From Desulfobacula toluolica Tol2 (lineage in GTDB: Bacteria; Desulfobacterota; Desulfobacteria; Desulfobacterales; Desulfobacteraceae): a DNA stretch of 64,000 nucleotides. The notes beneath the pieces were generated by a model. The model saw only the letters and a program-made list of their open reading frames with translations. It was not told the DNA's origin and searched no databases. The DNA lies in assembly GCF_000307105.1 (NCBI RefSeq), contig NC_018645.1, positions 4,226,001 through 4,290,000 of the forward strand. Reading direction: 5' to 3'. This document shows, one piece after another, positions 1 through 8,292 of this stretch (within the stretch, counting starts at the first letter, position 1; each line of letters begins with the position of its first letter). Both the position numbers and the translations under genes were made by a program.

Positions 1-1950
1 GAACTCATGACCATGCTCAACCGGCCCAGCAGTGAACGCCAGTTTATCATGTACGAAGCTCTTCGCAAAGGTGCCGACATCCAGGCTCTCACAGACAAAA
101 CCCATATCAAGGCATGGTGGATTGAGCAGATGAAAGAGTTGGTTGACCTGGAAGAAAAAATCATTTCATACAAAGGTAAACTCCTTCCTGACGACCTGTT
201 GATTCAAGCCAAAAAAGACGGTTTTGCCGACAAATACCTGGCTCAGCTGCTGAACGTACCGGAAGAGCAAATCCGGGAAAAACGTCTGTCACTTGGCCTT
301 GCAGAATCATGGGAACCTGTTCCGGTAAGCGGTGTTGAAAACGCGGCCTATTATTATTCCACCTATAACGCCCCGGACAGCGTACCTGTCAGCAGCCGGA
401 AAAAAATCATGGTGCTGGGCGGCGGACCCAACCGAATCGGCCAGGGAATTGAATTTGATTACTGCTGCGTTCATGCGGCTTTTGCCATCCGGGATGCCGG
501 ATATGAATCCATCATGGTCAACTGCAACCCGGAAACCGTTTCCACGGATTATGACACATCCGATAAATTATATTTTGAACCTCTGACCGTTGAAGATGTC
601 TTAAGTATTTATGAAAAAGAAAAACCAGAAGGAGTTATTGTCCAGTTCGGAGGCCAGACACCTCTAAACATTGCCAATGAACTGGCCCAGGCCGGGGTGA
701 AGATTCTGGGCACCACACCTGAAACCATTGACCTTGCCGAAGACCGTGACAGATTCCGCAAAATTATGCGCAAGCTGGGCATCCCTCAGCCCAAAGCAGG
801 CATGGCCATTGATATTGATGAGGCACTGAAAATTGCCGATACAATCGGTTATCCCCTTATGGTCAGGCCGTCCTATGTTCTTGGAGGACGGGCCATGGAG
901 ATTATCCATGATGATGACATGCTCAGGCATTACATGGCGGCAGCCGTGGATGTTTCACCTGAACGTCCGATTCTCATTGATAAATTTCTGGACAATGCAA
1001 TTGAAGCCGAAGCCGATGCCATATCGGACGGTACGGAAGTGTTTGTACCCAGCGTGATGGAGCATATTGAACTTGCCGGGATTCATTCAGGTGATTCAGC
1101 CTGTGTCATACCGCCGGTGAGCATCCCCCCCAAACACATTGACACCATAACAGAATACACCAAAGCCATTGCCACAGAACTTAATGTGGTCGGGCTGATG
1201 AATATTCAGTATGCCATACACGACAACACCGTTTATATTATCGAAGCCAATCCCAGGGCATCGCGGACCGTGCCGCTGGTTTCCAAGGTATGTAATATCT
1301 CCATGGCCCGTATCGCAACCCAGCTGATGCTCGGAGAAAAAATAGAGGACATGAATATTAAACATCGGGAGATCCCTCACTTTGGCGTCAAAGAGGCGGT
1401 TTTCCCGTTCAACATGTTTCCCGAAGTGGACCCCCTGCTCGGACCTGAGATGAGATCAACCGGTGAAGTTCTCGGTATGGCCGACAGCTTCGGACTTGCA
1501 TTTTTCAAATCCCAGCAGGCTGTCCAGCTTCCATTGCCCCTTGAAGGCAGCGTGTTGTTTACCATTGCAGACCGTGATAAATACCCGGCTCTTGAGTCTG
1601 TCAGGCTTTTCAGGGACATGGGATTTAACATCATTGCCACCAAAGGAACCTATGATTTTCTGGTTGAACAGGGAGTCGAGTGTGAACTGGTGAATAAACT
1701 TGGCTATGGCCGTCCCAACCTGATTGATGCCATCAAAAACGGAAACATCCAACTTGTCATCAACACCCCCAGCGGCCGACAAAGCCAGCATGACAGCTCC
1801 TATATCCGTAAATCCGCCATCAAATACAATATCTTGAATATTACCACCACTGCAGCAGCGGTCGCGGCTGCCAAAGGGATTGCAGCACGAAAGAATGGAA
1901 CCGGCAAGGTAAAATCCCTACAGGAATACCATGCTGACATAAAAGACTGA
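1..1950 (+). CDS. carB: Carbamoyl-phosphate synthase large subunit, 3' part
   Basis: CarB makes carbamoyl phosphate from bicarbonate, ammonia (from CarA glutaminase) and two ATP, feeding arginine and pyrimidine synthesis in the cytoplasm. The reading frame is open from base 1, so the 5' end lies outside the window. About 649 residues are present of the usual roughly 1070. Visible parts are the end of the oligomerisation region, the second ATP-grasp half (GGGPNRIGQGIEFDYCC near residue 140, VRPSYVLGGRAMEI near residue 288, EANPRASRTVP near residue 416) and the C-terminal MGS-like allosteric domain (from about residue 510). The assignment is certain from these motifs. A stem-loop follows 41 bases after the stop. 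Confidence 0.97.
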   Translation, partial: ELMTMLNRPSSERQFIMYEALRKGADIQALTDKTHIKAWWIEQMKELVDLEEKIISYKGKLLPDDLLIQAKKDGFADKYLAQLLNVPEEQIREKRLSLGLAESWEPVPVSGVENAAYYYSTYNAPDSVPVSSRKKIMVLGGGPNRIGQGIEFDYCCVHAAFAIRDAGYESIMVNCNPETVSTDYDTSDKLYFEPLTVEDVLSIYEKEKPEGVIVQFGGQTPLNIANELAQAGVKILGTTPETIDLAEDRDRFRKIMRKLGIPQPKAGMAIDIDEALKIADTIGYPLMVRPSYVLGGRAMEIIHDDDMLRHYMAAAVDVSPERPILIDKFLDNAIEAEADAISDGTEVFVPSVMEHIELAGIHSGDSACVIPPVSIPPKHIDTITEYTKAIATELNVVGLMNIQYAIHDNTVYIIEANPRASRTVPLVSKVCNISMARIATQLMLGEKIEDMNIKHREIPHFGVKEAVFPFNMFPEVDPLLGPEMRSTGEVLGMADSFGLAFFKSQQAVQLPLPLEGSVLFTIADRDKYPALESVRLFRDMGFNIIATKGTYDFLVEQGVECELVNKLGYGRPNLIDAIKNGNIQLVINTPSGRQSQHDSSYIRKSAIKYNILNITTTAAAVAAAKGIAARKNGTGKVKSLQEYHADIKD

Positions 1951-1990
1951 TATAAAAACTGATTCGATTAAAGCTAAAAGCGTAAAAATT

Positions 1991-2029
1991 AAGTTGAAGG
2001 CCATCAGAGGGACAGATGGCCTTCAACTT
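1991..2029 (+). terminator. Stem-loop after carB
   Basis: Perfect 15-bp inverted repeat, AAGTTGAAGGCCATC and its complement, around a 9-base loop. It lies 41 bases after the carB stop. The following bases (TACAGG) are not a U-tract, so it may be a terminator of weak type or an mRNA 3'-end stabiliser. Confidence 0.6.
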
Positions 2030-2090
2030 TACAGGCATACAATCCACGATCATCTCTACCTCATCCTCCCCCTTTTTTTACCTGAAATTT

Positions 2091-2160
2091 TTCATAAAAA
2101 CCTTAAAAAATTCACACAAAGACACTCAATCTTTATTGACGACAAACCTGAATAAAATAC
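2091..2160 (+). repeat. Degenerate copy of the dispersed ~90-bp repeat
   Basis: Weakly conserved copy that sits just upstream of, and in tandem with, the better copy at 2183-2275. It retains the layout CTTAAAAAATTCA, then CTCAATCTTT, then ACAAACCTG. The arms of the first hairpin are lost. The rest of the 1951-2395 gap holds only the carB stem-loop, this pair of repeats and the ribosome binding site of the next gene. Confidence 0.5.
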
Positions 2161-2182
2161 AAGGGTTGCCTATATAAGTTTT

Positions 2183-2275
2183 ATATGAAAGTCTTAAAAA
2201 ATCCAAACAGTGACTTTCAATCTTTGTTGTGGGCAAACCAAGCTGAAATACCAGTTCTGCCCGTGGCAGTTATAG
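2183..2275 (+). repeat. Dispersed ~90-bp structured repeat, copy B
   Basis: Begins with ATATGAAAGTCTTAAAAAAT and ends with CTGCCCGTGGCAGTTATA. It contains two potential hairpins: GAAAGTC / GACTTTC about 17 bases apart, and CTGCC-CGT-GGCAG near the 3' end. Clear relatives lie on the minus strand at 27541-27630 and 48845-48938. An open frame of 33 codons (2185-2286) runs through it, but that frame is broken in the 48.9-kb copy, so a non-coding mobile or regulatory repeat is more likely than a peptide gene. Confidence 0.75.
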
Positions 2276-2395
2276 AAAACTTATAACTTGCTGGAATCAA
2301 ATATGTTTCAAGAATAATCCGCAAAGCTCTCATTGATCAGGCTAAGTTTCTGTGCTAATAATTAAAACCATTCATAAGGAGGTTGTATAAAAGAG

Positions 2396-2800
2396 ATGAG
2401 CAATGGAAGTGATACAAAAGAAATTGTAAAAGTCAAAATGGGCCGCATAGGTGATCGACCCTATTGGGTTTTAATCTTTTCGATATTTGTCAGGGCGCTC
2501 CATCAAGTAGGGGCGGGTGTCTTCCTGGCCTCATTTCTCCTGAAGGACATGATTACCCTGCCGCCTTTATATCTTATTCTTGTTGCCGTAAGCGGTGTCA
2601 TACTGATGGTCACAGAAGGCCTGAGACACAGGCAGTTATTCAGAGAAGTATCCGGATTCAGCACTATCCTCAAATTGGTTATTCTGGGACTGGCATACCA
2701 CAAAATGGTGTCGGCCACACTTGTCGTATTATTTGTCTTCATACTGGCCTCAATTTGTTCCCATGCACCCAAATTTATCCGGCATCGGCTGCTTTTTTAA
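2396..2800 (+). CDS. Small integral membrane protein, unknown function
   Basis: This 134-residue protein is not recognised. It has a short hydrophilic N-terminus and then three hydrophobic segments (roughly residues 22-45, 55-72 and 90-122), so it is probably a three- or four-helix inner-membrane protein. The C-terminus is basic. A strong AAGGAGG (2376-2382) lies 13 bases before the ATG, which is long spacing but supports translation. It stands between carB and a helicase gene with only 28 bases before the latter, so the two may share a transcript. Confidence 0.7.
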   Translation: MSNGSDTKEIVKVKMGRIGDRPYWVLIFSIFVRALHQVGAGVFLASFLLKDMITLPPLYLILVAVSGVILMVTEGLRHRQLFREVSGFSTILKLVILGLAYHKMVSATLVVLFVFILASICSHAPKFIRHRLLF

Positions 2801-2828
2801 AATTAATCGCACATGATTGGAAAACCAT

Positions 2829-5327
2829 ATGGCATCCACACCATCAATAAACCATGAACTTCAGCTGGCCCGGGAATTTGTTCAATACACGGACAGCCAT
2901 ATTTTTTTAACGGGAAAAGCCGGCACCGGCAAAACCACATTTTTGCATGACCTGAAAAAAGATACTGCAAAACGAATGATCATAACCGCCCCTACCGGGG
3001 TTGCAGCCATTAATGCCGGCGGTGTCACCTTGCATTCTTTTTTTCAGCTGGCCTTTGGACCTTTCATTCCGGGCAGTGATGCCTATGAAAACAACCGGCA
3101 GCGCATGTTCAGATTCAGCAAAGAAAAAAAACGGATTATCAAGAGTCTTGATTTGCTGGTGATTGACGAAATCAGCATGGTACGGGCTGATTTGCTGGAT
3201 TCAGTGGATTCGGTACTTCGGCAGCACCGCCGAAATGATCAGCCGTTTGGCGGTGTTCAGCTGCTCATGATCGGGGATCTGCACCAGCTCTCGCCTGTGG
3301 CAAAACAAGATGAATGGAAGCTTTTACAGCAATATTATGACTCGGTTTATTTTTTCAGCAGCCATGCCCTTGCCCGGACAAAATTGCTGACCATTGAATT
3401 AAAGCATATTTACCGGCAATCCGACGTCAGGTTTATCGAACTGCTTAACCGGGTCCGCAACAACCGGCTTGATGCCGACTCAATCAAAAAATTAAACCAG
3501 AGGTATATTGAAAACCATACCCCTGAAAAAGACCAGGGCTATATCACACTGACCACCCATAACAGCAGTGCCGACACCATCAATAGAACCCGGCTTGCAG
3601 AATTGGCAGGAAAAGAATATCGTTTTAACGCCAAAATTTCCGGGGATTTTCCCGAACATACCTACCCTACCCCGGGTTCCCTGGTACTCAAAGAGGAAGC
3701 ACAAGTCATGTTTCTTCGCAATGACAACTCTGCTGAAAAGCGATATTACAACGGTAAAATCGGAAAAATAACAGATATTTCCATGGAACGGATCAGCATT
3801 GCCTGCCCTGACGAAGCAGAAGAGATTGAGGTTGAACCCGTTGAATGGGAAAACATCAAATATACGGTAAATGAGGAAAACAAGGAGATCCAGGAGGAGA
3901 TTATCGGCAAATTCAAACAATTTCCCCTGAAACCGGCCTGGGCCATAACTGTCCACAAAAGCCAGGGATTGACCTTTGACAAGGCAGTCATTGATGTCAA
4001 CTCAGCTTTTGCCCATGGCCAGGTTTATGTGGCTTTAAGCAGGTGTAAAACTTTTGAGGGCATGGTTTTGAGTTCTCCGATCCCCTCCCAGGGCATTGAA
4101 ACAGATGATGCTGTCCTGGACTTTGTTGAAACGGCCAGGCAGGCCCCGCCCTCTGATGACCTGCTCCGGACTGCAAAAATATCCTTTCAGCAAAAACTGA
4201 TCATGGAATGCTTTGATTTTCAATTGCTGCACAACCGTCTCAACTATCTTGTCCGGCTTTTGCTGGGCAATGCCAACCTGGTTCAGTTGTCCGGCATAAC
4301 CGATATGGGCCGTTTGCAGGAAATGGCCTGGAAAAATATTTTTACGGTCAGTGAAAAATTCAAACAGCAATTGCGTACCATTTTTGAAGATAACAGCCTG
4401 CCGGAAACAACTGATTATCTTCAAGAACGGACCCGCAAAGCATCCGCATGGTTCCAGGAACAGTTCTCATTGATTTTTGATGATCTTGTTCAAAAATTCC
4501 AGGTAGAGACAGACAACAAAGAACTTGCCAAAAAAATTGCCAATGCTTTAAACAATCTAAAGCAAGACATTATTATCAAACGCGCCGGCATCCAATCTTG
4601 TGAAAACACATTTTCGCCGTCCCATTATTTACGATCCATATCCAAGGCCGAGCTTGACTTTACCCCTGAAAAAATAAAAAAAGCCCAGGCCCCTGCCTAC
4701 AGTGCTTCAGACATTGAGCATCCGGAACTATTCCAGCAGCTTAAAGACTGGCGGACAAGAACAGCCAGGGCTCACGGCATTGCCCATTTCCAGGTTCTCC
4801 ACCAAAGAATATTGATCCAGATAGCAGTCAGCTTACCAGACACAGAAGCAGAACTGAAAAAAATAAGCGGTGTTGGCAAAAAAACCCTGGAAAAATACGG
4901 CAAAGAAATCTTGGCACAGGTTGTGGAATATCGTAAAAATCATGGGATAGAAAAGGTTATACTGCCGGAACCAAAAAACATACCAGAAAAAAAAAACTCC
5001 CCAGGAAAACCCACAGGCGCATCAAACACAATGCAGACAAGCTTTGACATGTTCAATAAGGGAATGGCCATTGCCGACATTGCCGAAGAAAGGGGTCTTG
5101 TGGAAAGCACCATCCAGGGTCACCTGTGTTTTTTTATAGAAAACAGCCAATTGGATATCAACAAAGTACTCTCGCCTGACAAACAAAACGCCATCGAAGC
5201 TGCACTGGCAAAAGGCCCGGCAGATTCCTTCAAAGCCGTCAAACAAAATCTGGGAGACGGTTTTTCATATGGTGATATCAAACTTATGCTGGCACACCAG
5301 AAGCACCTGGAATCAAAAAAAAATTAA
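2829..5327 (+). CDS. Pif1/RecD-like DNA helicase with HRDC and HTH domains
   Basis: A superfamily 1B DNA helicase. Residues about 15-200 hold the ATPase core with Walker A GKAGTGKTTF, the PTGVAA motif and Walker B DEISMV. Residues near 370-420 hold the C-terminal core (WAITVHKSQGLTFDKA, YVALSRC). An HRDC domain follows near 640-710 (ISGVGKKTLEKYG), and the C-terminus carries a helix-turn-helix (GMAIADIAEERGLVESTIQG) like that of some RecQ proteins. It probably unwinds DNA in repair or restart. The frame extends to a TTG at 2817. The ATG at 2829 with GGA seven bases upstream is preferred, giving 832 residues. The ATPase assignment is firm; the cellular role is inferred. Confidence 0.9.
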   Translation: MASTPSINHELQLAREFVQYTDSHIFLTGKAGTGKTTFLHDLKKDTAKRMIITAPTGVAAINAGGVTLHSFFQLAFGPFIPGSDAYENNRQRMFRFSKEKKRIIKSLDLLVIDEISMVRADLLDSVDSVLRQHRRNDQPFGGVQLLMIGDLHQLSPVAKQDEWKLLQQYYDSVYFFSSHALARTKLLTIELKHIYRQSDVRFIELLNRVRNNRLDADSIKKLNQRYIENHTPEKDQGYITLTTHNSSADTINRTRLAELAGKEYRFNAKISGDFPEHTYPTPGSLVLKEEAQVMFLRNDNSAEKRYYNGKIGKITDISMERISIACPDEAEEIEVEPVEWENIKYTVNEENKEIQEEIIGKFKQFPLKPAWAITVHKSQGLTFDKAVIDVNSAFAHGQVYVALSRCKTFEGMVLSSPIPSQGIETDDAVLDFVETARQAPPSDDLLRTAKISFQQKLIMECFDFQLLHNRLNYLVRLLLGNANLVQLSGITDMGRLQEMAWKNIFTVSEKFKQQLRTIFEDNSLPETTDYLQERTRKASAWFQEQFSLIFDDLVQKFQVETDNKELAKKIANALNNLKQDIIIKRAGIQSCENTFSPSHYLRSISKAELDFTPEKIKKAQAPAYSASDIEHPELFQQLKDWRTRTARAHGIAHFQVLHQRILIQIAVSLPDTEAELKKISGVGKKTLEKYGKEILAQVVEYRKNHGIEKVILPEPKNIPEKKNSPGKPTGASNTMQTSFDMFNKGMAIADIAEERGLVESTIQGHLCFFIENSQLDINKVLSPDKQNAIEAALAKGPADSFKAVKQNLGDGFSYGDIKLMLAHQKHLESKKN

Positions 5328-5441
5328 TCCCAAAGAAAATCAGCAACTTAAGTTTTTTGTTCCAGTGTACGATATATATGTCATAGAGTAAAAATATTTT
5401 TGCAACAGTCTTATCTTTGACACTTAAAGTTGGATGGGGCA

Positions 5442-5798
5442 ATGAAAGACATATCCAAAATAAATCAGAGCGAGTCCATTCACCCGGACAAGCCAAACAT
5501 CAATTCTTATGAGAAAAAAAAACATAAGAGAAAAAAGCACAGTCAGGAAGCTAAAAAACATTATGATGAATTAATCAAAATTGTGGATGAAACTCATAAG
5601 GATCTGGAAGAAAAAAATTCTCCGTTCCGTCTTTGCGTATACCATGAAGGTGATGATATTTTCATTGATGTTGTCGCCATTGACAACTTGGGCAAAATCA
5701 CCCAGGTGTTCAAGCACGACATCTCCCATGCTCAATTTGAACACCTTATCCATCAATTAAAAAGCGGCCGGGGTCTTATTCTTGACACTGACGCATAA
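5442..5798 (+). CDS. Hypothetical protein, FlaG-like C-terminal region
   Basis: About 118 residues. The N-terminal half is very basic and helical (many Lys and His). The C-terminal half (from LCVYHEGDDIFIDVVAIDNLGK) resembles the beta-rich region of FlaG-type proteins (F-x-V-Y-E-x-x-x-x-V-x-V-I-D), but similarity is weak and no other flagellar gene is in the window. The frame could start at a TTG (5430); the ATG at 5442 is preferred. It stands alone, with short AT-rich gaps on both sides. Confidence 0.65.
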   Translation: MKDISKINQSESIHPDKPNINSYEKKKHKRKKHSQEAKKHYDELIKIVDETHKDLEEKNSPFRLCVYHEGDDIFIDVVAIDNLGKITQVFKHDISHAQFEHLIHQLKSGRGLILDTDA

Positions 5799-5974
5799 TC
5801 TGTTTTTTTATAACCAAATCAAATTTTTGCTATCCTGTTTTCTTGCTGTCATACATATCTTATTACATCTAAAAACAAAAAGAATTGCAAAAATCAACAA
5901 ATCTAAAGATAATAAAAAAATTTGATTGTTTATCATAATCTAAAAACAACCTTTTTTCAAAGGAGTCATAAAAG

Positions 5975-6445
5975 ATGGAACAAAAAGCATTTCAAGATTA
6001 TTATTCAGATGATTTCAGCCAATGCTATGGCTGCGGCAAACTAAATGAACACGGATTACAGATCAAAAGCTATTGGGACGGAGACGAGACTGTTGCAAGA
6101 TTTTCTCCCAAAGAATACCACACAGCCACATCCAGATTCGTATATGGCGGATTGATCGCGTCCCTGGTTGATTGCCACGGAACAGGATCGGCATCAGCAG
6201 CAGTTTATCGACAAGAAGGCCGGGACATGGATACTCAACCCAGCATACGGTTTGTAACAGCTTCCATAAAAGTTGATTATCTTGCACCCACCCCTTTGGG
6301 AGTGGAACTTGAAGCACGAGGTAAAATAGCGCAAATTAAAGGAAAAAAAGTGGTGGTTGATATCAGGGTGCTTGCAAACGGTCAAACTTGTGCAACAGGA
6401 AGTGTGGTGGCAGTCAGAATGCCGGAAACCATGATGATAAAATAA
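5975..6445 (+). CDS. PaaI-type hotdog thioesterase
   Basis: Acyl-CoA thioesterase-like protein of the hotdog fold, 156 residues, expected to hydrolyse a small or aromatic acyl-CoA in the cytoplasm. The N-terminal CYGCGKLNEHGLQIK and the central VYGGLIASLVDCHGTGSA (helix and active-site loop) are typical of the PaaI/DUF4442 group. The late strand pair (VDYLAPTPLGVELEARG, KKVVVDIRVL) completes the fold. AAAGGAGT lies just before the ATG. The gene is followed after 38 bases by a DsrE-like gene with its own AGGAG, so they may be co-transcribed. The substrate cannot be read from the sequence. Confidence 0.85.
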   Translation: MEQKAFQDYYSDDFSQCYGCGKLNEHGLQIKSYWDGDETVARFSPKEYHTATSRFVYGGLIASLVDCHGTGSASAAVYRQEGRDMDTQPSIRFVTASIKVDYLAPTPLGVELEARGKIAQIKGKKVVVDIRVLANGQTCATGSVVAVRMPETMMIK

Positions 6446-6483
6446 ACAAATTTTAATCCCGACAAATACTTAAGGAGTATAAA

Positions 6484-6837
6484 ATGACAAATCAAAAATC
6501 AGTGATTTTTGCATTCCGGGGCGACCCACTGTGTTTTATTCATGTTCTTCTCAATGGCATTGATCTTCATGAACGCGGCCAGGAAGGCTTGATCATCATT
6601 GAAGGGGAAGCGGTTACACTAATTCCTCAAATGGCCAAACCAGAACATTTTCTTTCAACCCTTTATCAGAAAGCAAAAAAACTGGGCCTTTTGCACGGAG
6701 CCTGCAAGGCATGCTCAGCTAAACTTAAAGTTGAAAAAGAGATTGAAAAACAAGGCATTCCTTTTATAGGTGACATGTCAGGTCACCCTTCCATGGGAGA
6801 ATTTATTGAAAAGGGATACCAGATCATTACATTTTAA
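6484..6837 (+). CDS. DsrE-like small cytoplasmic protein
   Basis: This 117-residue protein resembles the DsrE/DsrF-like fold: a beta strand at the N-terminus (SVIFAFRGDPLCFIHVLLNG), a long helix (HFLSTLYQKAKKLG) and a cysteine-containing loop HGACKACSAKLK at about residues 77-88, followed by GIPFIGDMSGHPSM. DsrE-family proteins carry or transfer sulfur on a conserved Cys. Whether that holds here is unproven. AAGGAG precedes the ATG by six bases. It ends 16 bases before a bidirectional stem-loop. Confidence 0.7.
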   Translation: MTNQKSVIFAFRGDPLCFIHVLLNGIDLHERGQEGLIIIEGEAVTLIPQMAKPEHFLSTLYQKAKKLGLLHGACKACSAKLKVEKEIEKQGIPFIGDMSGHPSMGEFIEKGYQIITF

Positions 6838-6853
6838 GGATTTATACTTTATA

Positions 6854-6894
6854 CAACAGCAGGCATGGAATTTTATAATCCATACCTGCTGTTG
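6854..6894. terminator. Bidirectional stem-loop between convergent genes
   Basis: Inverted repeat CAACAGCAGG...CCTGCTGTTG with an extended inner stem (ATGGA / TCCAT) between the stop codons of the DsrE-like gene (+) and the adenosine-specific kinase gene (-). It probably terminates both. Confidence 0.7.
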
Positions 6895-6905
6895 CAGGGT
6901 TGAAT

Positions 6906-7388
6906 CTATAGTTTATACCCGATCATTTTCAAAAATCCTTTTCTTTTTTCAATATCCTCTTCAGTCTCGATACCTTTTGGTGAAAACCCGTCAATCACTC
7001 CAAGAATTCCCCGTCCCTGATCTGTCTGGGCCACGATAACCTGCACGGGATTTGCCGTTGCACAGTGAATCCTGGCAACCTCTGGTACATTTTTAATGGT
7101 ATTGAGAATATTGATGGGAAACATATCTTTCATAAAAATAATAAAAGAGTGACCTGCAGAAAGTTCAAAAGCATTCTTCTTTGCAAGTTCAATCAAATCT
7201 TCATCTGTTCCGCTATACCTTACCAGGCGCTCTATGGATGCCTCACAGAATGCCACACCAAACTTTGCATTGGGTACTGTACAAACAATAGCTTCATGAA
7301 TGTCTTCAACGGTTTTGATAAAATGAGAATGGCCCAGAATAAAATTTAATTCATCCGGATTTTCAATTGTTATGGTTTTCAGTTCCAT
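6906..7388 (-). CDS. Adenosine-specific kinase family protein (DUF355)
   Basis: A 160-residue protein of the DUF355 / adenosine-specific kinase family, known from archaea and anaerobic bacteria. Characteristic stretches are NAKFGVAFCEASIERLVRYSG, KNAFELSAGHSFIIFMKDMFPINILN, the glycine-rich loop QTDQGRGILGVIDGFSPKG and the C-terminal KGFLKMIGYKL. The biochemical activity of the family rests on few proteins. The frame begins at a TTG (7400), but that codon overlaps the ribosome binding site. GGAGG lies five bases before the ATG at 7388, which is chosen. Confidence 0.88.
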   Translation of the reverse strand: MELKTITIENPDELNFILGHSHFIKTVEDIHEAIVCTVPNAKFGVAFCEASIERLVRYSGTDEDLIELAKKNAFELSAGHSFIIFMKDMFPINILNTIKNVPEVARIHCATANPVQVIVAQTDQGRGILGVIDGFSPKGIETEEDIEKRKGFLKMIGYKL

Positions 7389-7541
7389 ACTAACCTCCAA
7401 AATTGACCTCCAAAAATTCTATTAAAACAGGTAGCCTAAAGAAGTGTTTACTATAGTCATAATTCAAATTGAAAAACAAGTTGCGTTCTTCTGAGAAATT
7501 GGTAAATTGCTCATAATTTAATGAATTTCAAGAGAGCCGAC

Positions 7542-8213
7542 ATGTTTAAAAAATTAAAATTTCTTATTTATACCCGCCCCTTTATTGTTTTTGCCTATTA
7601 CCTTATCCGGGTTTACAGTCTGACCTTCCGCCTTAAGGTCATCAATGAAGAAAAATGGCAACATCTGTTGAAACAGGGAAAACCAATCCTGCTTTGCGCC
7701 TGGCACCAGCAGTTTTTTTCCGCCATCCGGCATTTTAAGACCTATTCAAAATTCAATCCAGGCCTCATGATCAGTCAAAGCCGGGATGGAGAGCTTATTG
7801 CCGGGGTAGCCAATAGAACCGGGTGGCATACCCCCAGAGGTTCCTCCTCAAGGGGAGGTAAAAAAGCCATGGATGCCATGATCAATCACCTGACAACATA
7901 CAAGCTTGGTGCCCATATACTTGACGGTCCCACAGGACCCATAGGAAAAGTCAAGGCCGGTGTTATTAAAATAGCTCTGGAAACAAACGCTTTAGTGGTG
8001 CCTTTTTATACCCATGCGGAACATGCCTGGTTTTTTAATTCCTGGGACAGGTTCATGCTTCCCAAGCCTTTTTCAAAGGTTGTTTTGACCTTTGGAAATG
8101 AACTGCAATTTTCCAAAGCCGACACTCCTGAAGAATTTGAAGCCCAGCGGCAGCTTGTGGAAACGACCATGCTGCCCGGACTTATGCTTAAACCCAAAAA
8201 AAATGGTTCTTGA
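7542..8213 (+). CDS. Lysophospholipid acyltransferase family protein (DUF374)
   Basis: About 223 residues, with a hydrophobic N-terminal helix (FIVFAYYLIRVYSLTFRLKV) and the LPLAT/DUF374 core: CAWHQQFFSAI (catalytic-site region), ISQSRDGELIAGVANRTGW and HILDGPTGPIGKVKAG. DUF374 members are membrane-associated acyltransferases related to LpxL-like lipid A acyltransferases. The acceptor here is unknown. The frame starts at 7521; the second ATG at 7542, preceded by AAGAGA, is preferred. It stands alone, 80 bases before a DEAD-box helicase gene. Confidence 0.85.
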   Translation: MFKKLKFLIYTRPFIVFAYYLIRVYSLTFRLKVINEEKWQHLLKQGKPILLCAWHQQFFSAIRHFKTYSKFNPGLMISQSRDGELIAGVANRTGWHTPRGSSSRGGKKAMDAMINHLTTYKLGAHILDGPTGPIGKVKAGVIKIALETNALVVPFYTHAEHAWFFNSWDRFMLPKPFSKVVLTFGNELQFSKADTPEEFEAQRQLVETTMLPGLMLKPKKNGS

Positions 8214-8292
8214 TTAATATAACGAACTCATGTATAATTTCAATTTTTGATTTCTTTAGTCGGTGATCCCGGCCTTTTATGTAAGGAACCTT

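Noticed and set aside
947-962. parS-like GTTTCACCTGAAC in carB
   Set aside because: It lies inside a conserved coding sequence and lacks the full palindrome GTTTCACGTGAAAC.
5442-5798. Annotating the small protein as FlaG
   Set aside because: Only a weak pattern in the C-terminal half supports it, and no flagellar genes are in the window.
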